From contig NZ_JADEXU010000005.1 in NCBI RefSeq assembly GCF_015206895.1, forward strand, positions 36,016 to 100,015: a stretch of DNA of 64,000 bases, given 5' to 3'. Below are positions 27,311 through 35,674 of the stretch, one piece after another (within the stretch, counting starts at the first letter, position 1; every line of letters begins with the position of its first letter). The DNA comes from Nostoc sp. LEGE 12450. GTDB lineage: Bacteria > Cyanobacteriota > Cyanobacteriia > Cyanobacteriales > Nostocaceae. The notes below the pieces were generated by a model. That model was not told where the DNA came from and did no database searches. It saw only the letters and a program-made list of their open reading frames with translations. A program made the position numbers and the translations under genes.

Positions 27311-28966
27311 ATGCCGAAAATAAAGTCAAAATCCAAGACATCTAAAAAATCAAAAAAGCAGACTTCTAAAGAAACTTCTACTCTTAGTCTCAAAGAACAG
27401 TTAGCCCAAAAACGCAAAGCAGCCCTAGCACGTAAAGAACTCATTAGTTTACTCACCACCGCCACTTTTGGCGGTTTATTCATTGGCGTTGTGCTTTTTT
27501 TCGTAGGTGGAATTAAAGCAGCCGTCCCCGGTGTTTTAGGGATAATCATCATGTCCCTTTCTTACAAATACCCGCGCCAAGCGCTATATGCCTTCATCAT
27601 TTACGTACCTGTTGGGGGCACTATCACCTACTATTTAGGCAGTAGTCCCATACTCCAATTAGCTAAAGATGCCTTTTATGTTCCAGCACTAATTGGACTT
27701 TGGCAAACTTGTCGAAAGCAGGGATTACCTTTAATTATTCCCCAAGGCATTAAAATTCCGCTTTATATTGTCTTGGGTTGCAGTGTATTAACACTATTAT
27801 TTGTCAATGGTGGACAGCAGTTTAACCCGCCTAGCGTCGGACTATTAGAAAAAGCAGAAAAAGAAATACCTTTAGGTATGGGAATTTTGGGGCTAAAAGT
27901 ATTTTTAGGCTATGTCCCTCTGATTGGTTGTGCTTACTATCTAATTCGGGATAAGCGGGATTTTCTCTTTTTATCGCGCCTCCAAATTGTTCTCATACTG
28001 GTTTGTTGTGTGTTGGGATGTATCCAATACCTCTTACTCCTAACTGGTATATGTCAAGGCACTAGAGGTCTTGAAGGAAATGCCCTATTTGTCACATCAC
28101 TAGAAGCCCGGTGTTATTTTGGTGGAGCGCTTTTATACAGTCCCGAAGAAGGGGTAATTCGTCTGCCAGGAACATTTGTAGCCCCTTGGCAATGGGCGTG
28201 GTTCTTAATTTCCAGCACCTTTTTTACCTTTGCCACCGGCTTCACCGATCCCTCTTTTATTTGGCGGATAATCGGTTTAGGTTCTTTAGTGACAGTCTTT
28301 ATCAATGCTGTAATTTCTGGACAAAGAATCGCCTTAGCCTTAGTACCAATCTGTTTCGGGATTTTGCTATTGCTGACTGGGCAAATTGGCAACCTTAAAC
28401 GATTTATCCCTATAGGTATAGGACTGGCTATAGTTTTAGGAATTGTGATGGTAACTAACCCTACCGTCGTCCAAGAGAGAACTGAGAGTTTTACCAGTCG
28501 CTGGGACGCTTCACCACCTCAAGATTTTATCGTCCAGCAATTTGAAGAGAATTGGAAAAACGTAGATGGGCCTTTAGGAAGTGGCTTAGGTCGAGCAACT
28601 AACTCTGCCCGCGCAATGGGTAAAACTAAACTGGTAGAAACCTACTACCCCAAAGTCCTTTTTGAAGTTGGAATTATTGGAGTACTAGCTTTTCTGGGTT
28701 TGGTAACAAGTTTAACAATTATGGGCTTTAAAACCTATCGCTCCATAAAGAACCGTAATTTCCGCAGTTACGGAGCAGCTTTATGGGTGTTTATATTGTT
28801 TATTAGCTACAACACCTACTACTATCCTCTGGATGTTGATCCGGTTGCTGTCTATTATTGGTTTTTTGCGGGAGTTCTTTTTAAACTGCCAGAATTAGAG
28901 AAACAAGATAAGGAAGATGCCAACCCTGAGCAAAAAAACAAGATAAAACGTCTAAAAACAATTTAA
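27311..28966 (+). CDS. hpsL: O-antigen ligase/polymerase-like membrane protein, HpsL-like
   Basis: The ATG at 27311 gives 551 residues. The lysine-rich cytosolic N-terminus (MPKIKSKSKTSKKSKKQTSK) is followed by about ten membrane helices. A large extracytoplasmic loop contains LPGTFVAPWQWAWF, as in Wzy/O-antigen ligase proteins. The late VDGPLGSGLGRAT motif is the typical ligase/polymerase loop. From memory this layout resembles HpsL of the hormogonium polysaccharide system in filamentous cyanobacteria; the symbol rests on that resemblance, not a search. It would polymerise lipid-linked repeat units outside the inner membrane. Confidence 0.7.
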   Translation: MPKIKSKSKTSKKSKKQTSKETSTLSLKEQLAQKRKAALARKELISLLTTATFGGLFIGVVLFFVGGIKAAVPGVLGIIIMSLSYKYPRQALYAFIIYVPVGGTITYYLGSSPILQLAKDAFYVPALIGLWQTCRKQGLPLIIPQGIKIPLYIVLGCSVLTLLFVNGGQQFNPPSVGLLEKAEKEIPLGMGILGLKVFLGYVPLIGCAYYLIRDKRDFLFLSRLQIVLILVCCVLGCIQYLLLLTGICQGTRGLEGNALFVTSLEARCYFGGALLYSPEEGVIRLPGTFVAPWQWAWFLISSTFFTFATGFTDPSFIWRIIGLGSLVTVFINAVISGQRIALALVPICFGILLLLTGQIGNLKRFIPIGIGLAIVLGIVMVTNPTVVQERTESFTSRWDASPPQDFIVQQFEENWKNVDGPLGSGLGRATNSARAMGKTKLVETYYPKVLFEVGIIGVLAFLGLVTSLTIMGFKTYRSIKNRNFRSYGAALWVFILFISYNTYYYPLDVDPVAVYYWFFAGVLFKLPELEKQDKEDANPEQKNKIKRLKTI

Positions 28967-28977
28967 ATCAGATAAAA

Positions 28978-30135
28978 ATGGCAAAAGTTATTATATGCGG
29001 TCAGAATCACATTAGAATTCCTAACCTACCACGTAATTCTAGGCATACATTAATCCACCTCAAATCTTTTCCTACAGGTAGATATCCTATAGAAAAACTT
29101 TGGTATCCTTTAGGAAGCTTTCTTGCTTGGCAACCTTTATGGAAAAAATACCAGGCTGTTCATTCTTTCAACAGAATTTTATATACAAATAAACCTTGGT
29201 TTCTCACATTTGAAGATCATCGGGTTTTATATAGAAATCCTCAGAATAAACGAGAGGCAGTAATTTATGACTTATTAAACAATCGTTTAGCGCTAGACAA
29301 TTGTCAAAAACTTATAGCCATGTCAGATTATGCCAAGTTGAGATTTATTAATCGGATAAAAGGCTGGAAAACAGAAGAAAAGTTAACTAATAAATTAGAT
29401 GTAATTCATCCAAATTTTATTGCCAGAGTTGATAAAGCTAAAACTTATGAACCAGACCAAAATTTACAGCTTATTTTTGTAGGACATCATATTGCGAGAA
29501 AAGGTGGAGTTGTTGCTTTAAGACTAGCAAAGAAAGCTGAAAAATTAGGTTTACCTCTTACTATTCATATCATATCAGGACTAGGGCATGGCTCAGGAGT
29601 ACCTACAGATTTTCCTGATACTACCAAATATGTGGAAGATTTAAAGTTACTTAATTTAAATAATGTTATTTTTCACAAATATATCCCTAATGAAAAAGTT
29701 ATGGAGTTACTATCGCAAAGCCATTTCCAATTAATGGCTACGCTACATGATACTTATGGCTTTAGCATCATCGAAGGATTTTCAGTCGCCACTCCAGCAA
29801 TTACGACTAACGTATGTGCCTTGCCAGAGTTTATTCGTCATGGCGAAAATGGCTATATTTTAGAGTTACCAATTAATGAGATTAAGCACTGGAGCAATTG
29901 GTTGCATGGAGATAAAACTAAAACTGATGAATATTGGGAAATTGTAAATAGTACCTATGAATATTTGGCAGATCAAGCATTGCAACAAATCATACAATTT
30001 CTTGATAGAAATGATAAGCGAGAACATTACGAATTTTTAAGTGCAGGAGCATTAGCTCAAGCGCAAATTGTACATAACTCCGAAAAGCAAAATGAGTTAT
30101 TTGATAATCTCTATGCGGCTGCGGCGGGAGTATAA
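28978..30135 (+). CDS. GT4-family glycosyltransferase
   Basis: The protein has 385 residues. The C-terminal GT-B domain is clear: LQLIFVGHHIARKGGVVALRLAKKAEKLGL, VIFHKYIPNEKVMELLSQSHFQLMATLHDTYGFSIIEGFSVATPAITTNVCALPEF. The EGF..E-type donor-binding glutamates are replaced by the related G-F-S-I-I-E-G-F. It starts 11 bp after the polymerase gene, so it is translated from the same message. Base composition is AT-rich. The sugar is unknown. Confidence 0.8.
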   Translation: MAKVIICGQNHIRIPNLPRNSRHTLIHLKSFPTGRYPIEKLWYPLGSFLAWQPLWKKYQAVHSFNRILYTNKPWFLTFEDHRVLYRNPQNKREAVIYDLLNNRLALDNCQKLIAMSDYAKLRFINRIKGWKTEEKLTNKLDVIHPNFIARVDKAKTYEPDQNLQLIFVGHHIARKGGVVALRLAKKAEKLGLPLTIHIISGLGHGSGVPTDFPDTTKYVEDLKLLNLNNVIFHKYIPNEKVMELLSQSHFQLMATLHDTYGFSIIEGFSVATPAITTNVCALPEFIRHGENGYILELPINEIKHWSNWLHGDKTKTDEYWEIVNSTYEYLADQALQQIIQFLDRNDKREHYEFLSAGALAQAQIVHNSEKQNELFDNLYAAAAGV

Positions 30136-30270
30136 AGAATTGAAAACAATCTTAATCATTTCTTCGGTTCTTGACTGAATGTAAATTAAAGCAATAGTAG
30201 CTTAGTAAAGTTAATGAAAATTAATTTTTACAAGGTTATTATCAAAATAGAAAAATTACTTAATAAAATC

Positions 30271-31251
30271 ATGGATAATTATCCTTTAATTTCTGTAGTT
30301 ATCCCGACTTATGGTAGAGAGGAAGCGCTACGAGATAGCATTGTAGATGTCCTGAAACAGGATTATCCCAATTTTGAAGTTTTAGTAGTAGACCAAACTC
30401 CAACGCACCAACCAGAAATTCAAGCCTACCTAGAAGAGATGGCAAATGTAGGTAAAATTAAATGGTTGCGATTAGATTGGGCAAGTTTGCCAGGGGCACG
30501 AAATTATGCTGTGCGGCGCTCATCTGGTGAAATAATATTATTTATTGATGATGATGTTCAGCTAACCCCAGAATTGTTAGCAGCCCATGCGAAAAATTAT
30601 CTGCAAAATCCAGAGGTGGGGGCTGTAGCTGGACGGGTGTTTGACAGAATGAAATTAGGTGATTCTGGAGGAGATTTACAGATTGAATATCTGCCTCCCG
30701 AAGCTATGGATCCGGGAATTGCTTGGTATCATATTGATTTAGTACATACCACCAAACCTCAGCAAGTACTGACAGCGAGGGGTTGTAATATGTCATTTCG
30801 CCGCGAAATCTTTACTAAGTATGGATTGAGGTTTGATGAGAGGTTTCGCGGTAGTGCAGTGCGCGAAGAGTCAGATTTTTGTTTGCGCGTGCGACAGACG
30901 GGGTATAAGATTTGGTACGACCCAGAAGCGCATTTGGTGCATTTAGGCGAAGAAACAGGGGGTTGTCATGATATTAGTATGCGATCGCTAAAATATCAAC
31001 TCACCTTCTACCACAACCATTTTTTACTGGGGCTGAAAAACCTGACTGCGACTCAAGCTTTACGTTTATATGGTCGTTTATTTGACTGTCACGTTCTGGG
31101 ACGACCACCTTGCCATAAAAGTGGTTCCCCTATCAAAATTGCCACTCGCGGGATTTTCTACATTTTGGGTTTTTTCAAAGCCTTGGGTACTGTCATCCAA
31201 TCACTATGGAACGATGGTCAAATTTACAGCCGATTGGATAAACAAGTTTAG
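30271..31251 (+). CDS. GT2 glycosyltransferase, hps-type
   Basis: Starting at 30271 (MDNYPLISVVIPTYGRE) gives 326 residues. An upstream ATG at 30214 would add 19 AT-rich residues and cannot be excluded. The GT-A domain has VVIPTYGR, the nucleotide site around VLVVDQT, the LPGARNYAVRRSSGEIILFIDDD metal motif and an ED-type motif at REESDFCLRVRQ. It resembles glycosyltransferases of hormogonium-polysaccharide loci. It is in the same operon as its neighbours. Confidence 0.82.
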   Translation: MDNYPLISVVIPTYGREEALRDSIVDVLKQDYPNFEVLVVDQTPTHQPEIQAYLEEMANVGKIKWLRLDWASLPGARNYAVRRSSGEIILFIDDDVQLTPELLAAHAKNYLQNPEVGAVAGRVFDRMKLGDSGGDLQIEYLPPEAMDPGIAWYHIDLVHTTKPQQVLTARGCNMSFRREIFTKYGLRFDERFRGSAVREESDFCLRVRQTGYKIWYDPEAHLVHLGEETGGCHDISMRSLKYQLTFYHNHFLLGLKNLTATQALRLYGRLFDCHVLGRPPCHKSGSPIKIATRGIFYILGFFKALGTVIQSLWNDGQIYSRLDKQV

Positions 31252-31282
31252 TTATTAGTCATTAGTGAATAACAAAGAATAG

Positions 31283-32458
31283 ATGAAAATCTTAGTTGCT
31301 AGTCACACTTATATCGTAGACCTTAACTGTGAGAAATTACGCGCTTTATCTCAACTAGAACCTGACATTGAAGTGACAGTTGTAGTGCCAAAGCGTTGGA
31401 AACCAGGCGGTGTACAAAACAGAATTATTGAAACTGAATACCGTGATGAAGGCAAATTTAGAATAGTTCCAGTTTCTAATTTTAGTCAAAATCATCAGGG
31501 ACTTCTTACTTTTGGCGCTGATTTGATATCTTTATTAAAACAATTTCGTCCGCAAATCATCCAAGTAGAACAAGGGTCTAGAGCATTGGCTTATACTCAA
31601 ATGATTGCCTTAAATCAGCTCTTAGGACTCAAGGCAAAAAATTTATTTTTTACCTGGTGGAATCTTCCTTACCAACTGAAATTACCAATTTCTTTATTAG
31701 AAAAATATAACCTCAACCACAGCCACGGCATTATTTCTGGCAATCAGGATGGAGCAGAAGTTTTGCGACAACGGGGATATACAGGAGCAATCAAAATCAT
31801 GCCGCAACTGGGTGTAGATGAAAGTTTATTTACTCCCAAAGCTCAACCAGAGTTAGCAGCTAAATTTGGTATTCATAAAGAAGATTTTGTGGTAGGTTTT
31901 GTTGGGAGATTTGTGCAAGAGAAGGGTTTATTAACGCTTTTGCAAGCCTTAACTACATTGAAAAATAAACCTTGGAAATTACTACTATTGGGGCGAGGAG
32001 AGTTGCAAACTGAATTACTCAGAATCGCAGCAGAAAACAATATTAAAGAACGGTTAATTTTAATCGAAAGTGTTCCTCACGATGAGGTTGCAAGTTATAT
32101 CAATTTAATGAGTACTTTAGTATTACCTTCAGAAACAACTTACAAGTTTAAAACCTTAACTTCTGCTGGCTGGAAAGAGCAATTTGGTCATGTGCTAATT
32201 GAAGCGATGGCTTGCCAAGTTCCTGTGATTGGTTCTGATTCCGGCGAAATTCCCTATGTAATTGGCGATGCTGGCTTAGTATTTCCTGAAGGTGATGTTC
32301 AAGCTCTTGCTAATTGCTTAGTTAAATTAATGGATAAACCAGATTTTGCTCATAATCTCGGTGATATGGGTTATCAAAAAGCAATGATTCAATATACCAA
32401 TAAAGCTTTAGCTAAACAGCAATTAGAGTTTTATCAAGAGTTGGTCATTAGTCATTAG
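31283..32458 (+). CDS. GT4 glycosyltransferase
   Basis: The protein has 391 residues. The GT-B fold has an N-terminal MKILVASHTYIVDLNCEKLRAL and a C-terminal donor domain (FVVGFVGRFVQEKGLLTLLQAL, LLLLGRGELQTEL, FGHVLIEAMACQVPVIGSDSGEIPYVIGDAGLVFPEGD) with the EAMA..G.EIP pattern. It resembles the HpsO-type enzymes I recall from hormogonium polysaccharide loci, but this is not certain. Its last residues (ELVISH) are encoded by the start of a TCATTAG heptamer array, so the stop codon is supplied by the repeat. Confidence 0.82.
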   Translation: MKILVASHTYIVDLNCEKLRALSQLEPDIEVTVVVPKRWKPGGVQNRIIETEYRDEGKFRIVPVSNFSQNHQGLLTFGADLISLLKQFRPQIIQVEQGSRALAYTQMIALNQLLGLKAKNLFFTWWNLPYQLKLPISLLEKYNLNHSHGIISGNQDGAEVLRQRGYTGAIKIMPQLGVDESLFTPKAQPELAAKFGIHKEDFVVGFVGRFVQEKGLLTLLQALTTLKNKPWKLLLLGRGELQTELLRIAAENNIKERLILIESVPHDEVASYINLMSTLVLPSETTYKFKTLTSAGWKEQFGHVLIEAMACQVPVIGSDSGEIPYVIGDAGLVFPEGDVQALANCLVKLMDKPDFAHNLGDMGYQKAMIQYTNKALAKQQLEFYQELVISH

Positions 32459-32510
32459 TCATTGGTCATTAGTGAATAATAAAGGATAAAAGACAAATGA
32501 CAAATGACAA
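32443..32510. repeat. Heptamer arrays (TCATTAG, then ATGACAA) between two glycosyltransferase genes
   Basis: TCATTAG/TCATTGG units start inside the 3' end of the upstream gene. AAATGACAA units run into the start of the next gene. Both gene boundaries therefore lie in STRR sequence. Confidence 0.85.
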
Positions 32511-32514
32511 AAAA

Positions 32515-33687
32515 ATGAAAGTATTACAAATTGTTCCCTCAATTTCTCTAATTTACGGTGGGCCGAGTCAAATGGTACTTGGATTAGCTCCGGCGTTAGT
32601 AAAAGAGGGAGTGGAAGTTACAATTCTCACAACTGATAGTAATGGCGATAATGGTCAAACACCTCTGGATGTTCCTTTAAATCGTCCAATTAAACAAGAT
32701 AGTTATGAAATAATTTACTTTCGTTGTGCGCCGTTTCGCCGCTACAAATTTTCTCTAGATTTACTAAACTGGCTAAACCTTCATGCTCACGAGTTTGACA
32801 TAGCACATATCCATGCTCTATTCTCCCCAATAATTAGCGCTGCTGCTATTGTGTGTCGTCAGCAAAAGCTACCTTATATTTTCCGTCCTTTGGGTACTCT
32901 CGATCCGGCTGATTTACAGAAGAAAAAGCAATTAAAACAGCTTTATGTCGCAATTATAGAACGTCAAAATTTAGCTAGTGCCGCAGCAATTCATTTTACC
33001 AGCGAGCAAGAAGCTAAAATATCAGAAAGATTTGGAGTATCTACGCCAGATTTGGTGATTCCCTTGGGTGTGATTCCTCGTCAATCTTCTATTAAAAATG
33101 TATGTAGTCAGCTAGAAATACCAAAGGATGTGCCTTTGGTGCTGTTTATGTCACGAATTGACCCGAAAAAAGGGTTAAATTTGTTGATTCCGGCGCTAGA
33201 GAAGCTGTTAGCGGTTGGTTATAAGTTTCATTTTGTCTTAGCTGGGACAAATCCTCAAGATCCAGATTACGAACAAAAGATAATATCCCAAATTCAAAAT
33301 TCACCACTGCGATCGCACAATACAATTACAGGCTTTGTCACTGGTGAACTCAAAGTTAGTTTACTACAAGCTGCTGATTTATTTGTCTTGCCTTCCTACT
33401 ACGAAAATTTTGGGATTGCTGTAGCTGAAGCGATGGTTGCAGGTGTACCCGTAGTCATTTCTGACCAAGTGCATATTTGTCAACAGATACGTGATAGTGA
33501 GTCGGGTTGGGTAGGCGCAACAGATGTCCAAGCACTCGTAGAGTTGCTCCAAGAAGCTTTAGAAAATCCCGCAGAACGCCAGCGACGGGGATTAAACGCC
33601 CAAAAATATGCCTTAGAAAATTTTAGCTGGGATGCGATCGCAAGGCAAACAATCCAAGCCTACCAAAAAATTCTGGCAAACAAATGA
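32515..33687 (+). CDS. GT4 glycosyltransferase, last gene of the polysaccharide operon
   Basis: Starting at 32515 (MKVLQIVPSISLIYGGPSQMV) gives 390 residues. An ATG at 32497 lies inside a repeat and adds six residues. The GT-B donor domain shows LVLFMSRIDPKKGLNLLIPALEKL, ADLFVLPSYYENFGIAVAEAMVAGVPVVISDQV. It resembles the HpsP-type enzymes I recall from hps loci (uncertain). It is convergent with the membrane protein gene, with only two bases between the stops. Confidence 0.83.
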   Translation: MKVLQIVPSISLIYGGPSQMVLGLAPALVKEGVEVTILTTDSNGDNGQTPLDVPLNRPIKQDSYEIIYFRCAPFRRYKFSLDLLNWLNLHAHEFDIAHIHALFSPIISAAAIVCRQQKLPYIFRPLGTLDPADLQKKKQLKQLYVAIIERQNLASAAAIHFTSEQEAKISERFGVSTPDLVIPLGVIPRQSSIKNVCSQLEIPKDVPLVLFMSRIDPKKGLNLLIPALEKLLAVGYKFHFVLAGTNPQDPDYEQKIISQIQNSPLRSHNTITGFVTGELKVSLLQAADLFVLPSYYENFGIAVAEAMVAGVPVVISDQVHICQQIRDSESGWVGATDVQALVELLQEALENPAERQRRGLNAQKYALENFSWDAIARQTIQAYQKILANK

Positions 33688-33689
33688 AT

Positions 33690-34418
33690 TTAACTCAACG
33701 CAGACAACAGCAGTTTTTGCCAAATAGGTGCGAGAATTGCTTTGACAACGATATCCGCAATCACAAAACCAATCCCAATTAACATATAAGTTTTCGGAAA
33801 GGGAGACTTAGAAACTTCGCCTCTGATGCGATTTAATAAATTTAATCCTAATGCAGCTAAAGCTACCCCAGTGGCGATAAACCCGATTATCCGCAGAAGT
33901 GACCAAGGATACCATCCTAAAATAGCTGCTAACCAAGGTTTAGCACTAACTTTTACCAGTTCTGCAACATAAAAATTCATGTAGTTCAGCATCCAAGTGC
34001 CGAATATCAATGCCACGCTACTAATAGTGGCAACGCAGAGAATACAAAAAATACCGTAGTGCAATAAATGGTTTGGTAAAAATAAATTGAGTGAACCTTC
34101 CATACCTTCTCCCGTGCGAATCCAGTGAAACATCTCTGTAGTGTATGACTGTCCACGGAGGATGACTTTTGCTGCTGTTTCTGGTGCGATCGCTGTTGCT
34201 ACAATTACAGCAATACTCTGCAACACTCCCCACAGCAACATCCACCAAAAAGCACTTCTATATTGTTGACGACGTATTTGTAACAAGAAAATGGGATAGG
34301 GAACAGCAGTACCTAAAATCGGCATCAACCAGGGAACTCCAAAAACAAAACTTGCAGTTGTGCTGAAGATAACACCAATAACCAAAAGGATTACTATCAT
34401 CATTAATTCAAAATTCAA
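33690..34418 (-). CDS. Six-helix membrane protein of unknown function
   Basis: The protein has 242 residues with about six hydrophobic helices and no signal cleavage site. The only distinctive parts are WFHWIRTGEG-like loop residues (EMFHWIRTGEGMEGS) and FLPNHLLHYGIF. I do not recognise the family. It is convergent with the polysaccharide operon, so functional linkage is not implied. Confidence 0.7.
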   Translation of the reverse strand: MNFELMMIVILLVIGVIFSTTASFVFGVPWLMPILGTAVPYPIFLLQIRRQQYRSAFWWMLLWGVLQSIAVIVATAIAPETAAKVILRGQSYTTEMFHWIRTGEGMEGSLNLFLPNHLLHYGIFCILCVATISSVALIFGTWMLNYMNFYVAELVKVSAKPWLAAILGWYPWSLLRIIGFIATGVALAALGLNLLNRIRGEVSKSPFPKTYMLIGIGFVIADIVVKAILAPIWQKLLLSALS

Positions 34419-34779
34419 AAATAATAAATATATTTGTAATCTTTATTCTCATTATTTGTTTTGTGACAATTAAATTTGTCATAGCTTATAAATTTCTCAT
34501 AATATTGCATATATCCGAAGAAAAATTATCGGAATTTTGCAATAATGTGGAAATGTTGTAACTAAATAAGCCAGACGTGCAATAGCTTATAGTCAGCTAT
34601 CGCTCTGATATTTGCAATCTTCTATGTAAAGAAAAACCTATAGAGAAAAATAATAAACCGAAGCATATATGTGTACTTTAGTCAATAGTTTTTACCTCCT
34701 TTTAATCACTGATCTGAGAGCGCTGACAACCTAAAATTTTGTTTCAAACTGCTAAAGTCCGATTGGGAAATCGGGGTTT
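34419..34779. other. Upstream region of the peroxiredoxin gene
   Basis: An AT-rich, gene-free spacer. CCGATT-GGGA-AATCGG followed by GGGTTTT (34759-34780) is a small terminator-like hairpin on the plus strand, about 60 bp upstream of the peroxiredoxin start. Nothing else was seen. Confidence 0.4.
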
Positions 34780-34796
34780 TATGTCATGATGACATA
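34780..34796. promoter_or_regulatory. 17-bp perfect palindrome upstream of peroxiredoxin
   Basis: TATGTCATGATGACATA is a perfect inverted repeat centred on one base. It lies 40-56 bp before the ATG and is followed by a TATATAT element that could be a -10 box. Position and symmetry suggest a repressor operator. Confidence 0.45.
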
Positions 34797-34835
34797 CTAG
34801 AATATATATGCCTTTCTAACTACAGGGAATCTCAC

Positions 34836-35474
34836 ATGGCTCTCCGTCTAGGTGACACAGTACCCAACTTTACGCAAGCCTCAACACACGGCGACATCGA
34901 TTTTTACCAATGGGCAGGTGACAGCTGGGTTGTGCTGTTCTCTCACCCTGCTGATTTTACACCTGTTTGTACAACAGAACTTGGCACAGTCGCCAAGCTC
35001 AAACCAGAATTTGACAAGCGCAATGTCAAAGCGATCGCACTCAGCGTTGATGACGTAGAATCTCACAAAGGCTGGGTTGGAGACATTGAAGAAACTCAAA
35101 GTACCACCCTTAACTACCCAATTTTAGCGGATGCAGATCGTAAGGTTTCTGAGCTTTACGACATGATCCACCCCAATGCTAATGCGTCTGTAACAGTGCG
35201 ATCGGTCTTCGTGATTGATCCTAATAAGAAACTCCGCCTAAGTTTCACCTATCCTCCCAGCACCGGACGCAACTTTGATGAACTTTTACGGGTAATTGAT
35301 TCTCTGCAATTGACTGATAATTACAGCGTGGCGACACCAGCTGACTGGAAAGATGGAGAGGATGTTGTAATTGTCCCCTCACTCAAAGATCCAGAAGTAC
35401 TTAAAGAGAAATTCCCCAAAGGTTACGAGGAAATCAAACCCTATCTGCGGATGACTCCTCAGCCTAACAAGTAA
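34836..35474 (+). CDS. 1-Cys peroxiredoxin (Prx6 type)
   Basis: The protein has 212 residues, the length of Prx6-type enzymes. The peroxidatic cysteine is in SHPADFTPVCTTELG, with Pro, Thr and Arg of the active site (SFTYPPSTGRN). The C-terminal dimerisation extension (VVIVPSLKDPEVLKEKFPKGYEEIKPYLR) is typical, and no conserved resolving cysteine is present. It reduces hydrogen peroxide and alkyl hydroperoxides in the cytosol. A perfect palindrome upstream suggests redox or metal-dependent control. A hairpin follows the gene. Confidence 0.93.
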   Translation: MALRLGDTVPNFTQASTHGDIDFYQWAGDSWVVLFSHPADFTPVCTTELGTVAKLKPEFDKRNVKAIALSVDDVESHKGWVGDIEETQSTTLNYPILADADRKVSELYDMIHPNANASVTVRSVFVIDPNKKLRLSFTYPPSTGRNFDELLRVIDSLQLTDNYSVATPADWKDGEDVVIVPSLKDPEVLKEKFPKGYEEIKPYLRMTPQPNK

Positions 35475-35500
35475 ATCTGAGAATGATTTCTGATAAAAAG

Positions 35501-35532
35501 CAAAGGCGCAAAGTTATATCTTTGCGTCTTTG
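35501..35532 (+). terminator. Terminator hairpin after peroxiredoxin
   Basis: CAAAGGCGCAAAG pairs with CTTTGCGTCTTTG (13 bp with one G-T wobble) around a six-base loop. It is followed by a T-rich TTTCTTTG tract. Confidence 0.75.
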
Positions 35533-35674
35533 TTTCTTTGCGTGAGAATATAGTCAGTCGGCTAGGCATCCGAACCTGGAGGAAAACTTATAGATAATGA
35601 TGTCTTGCAAAATACAGCTATTTTTGTTTTTTTTACCGTAATGTGAGAAAAAAGTTTGACTGAAAAACTCCTAT

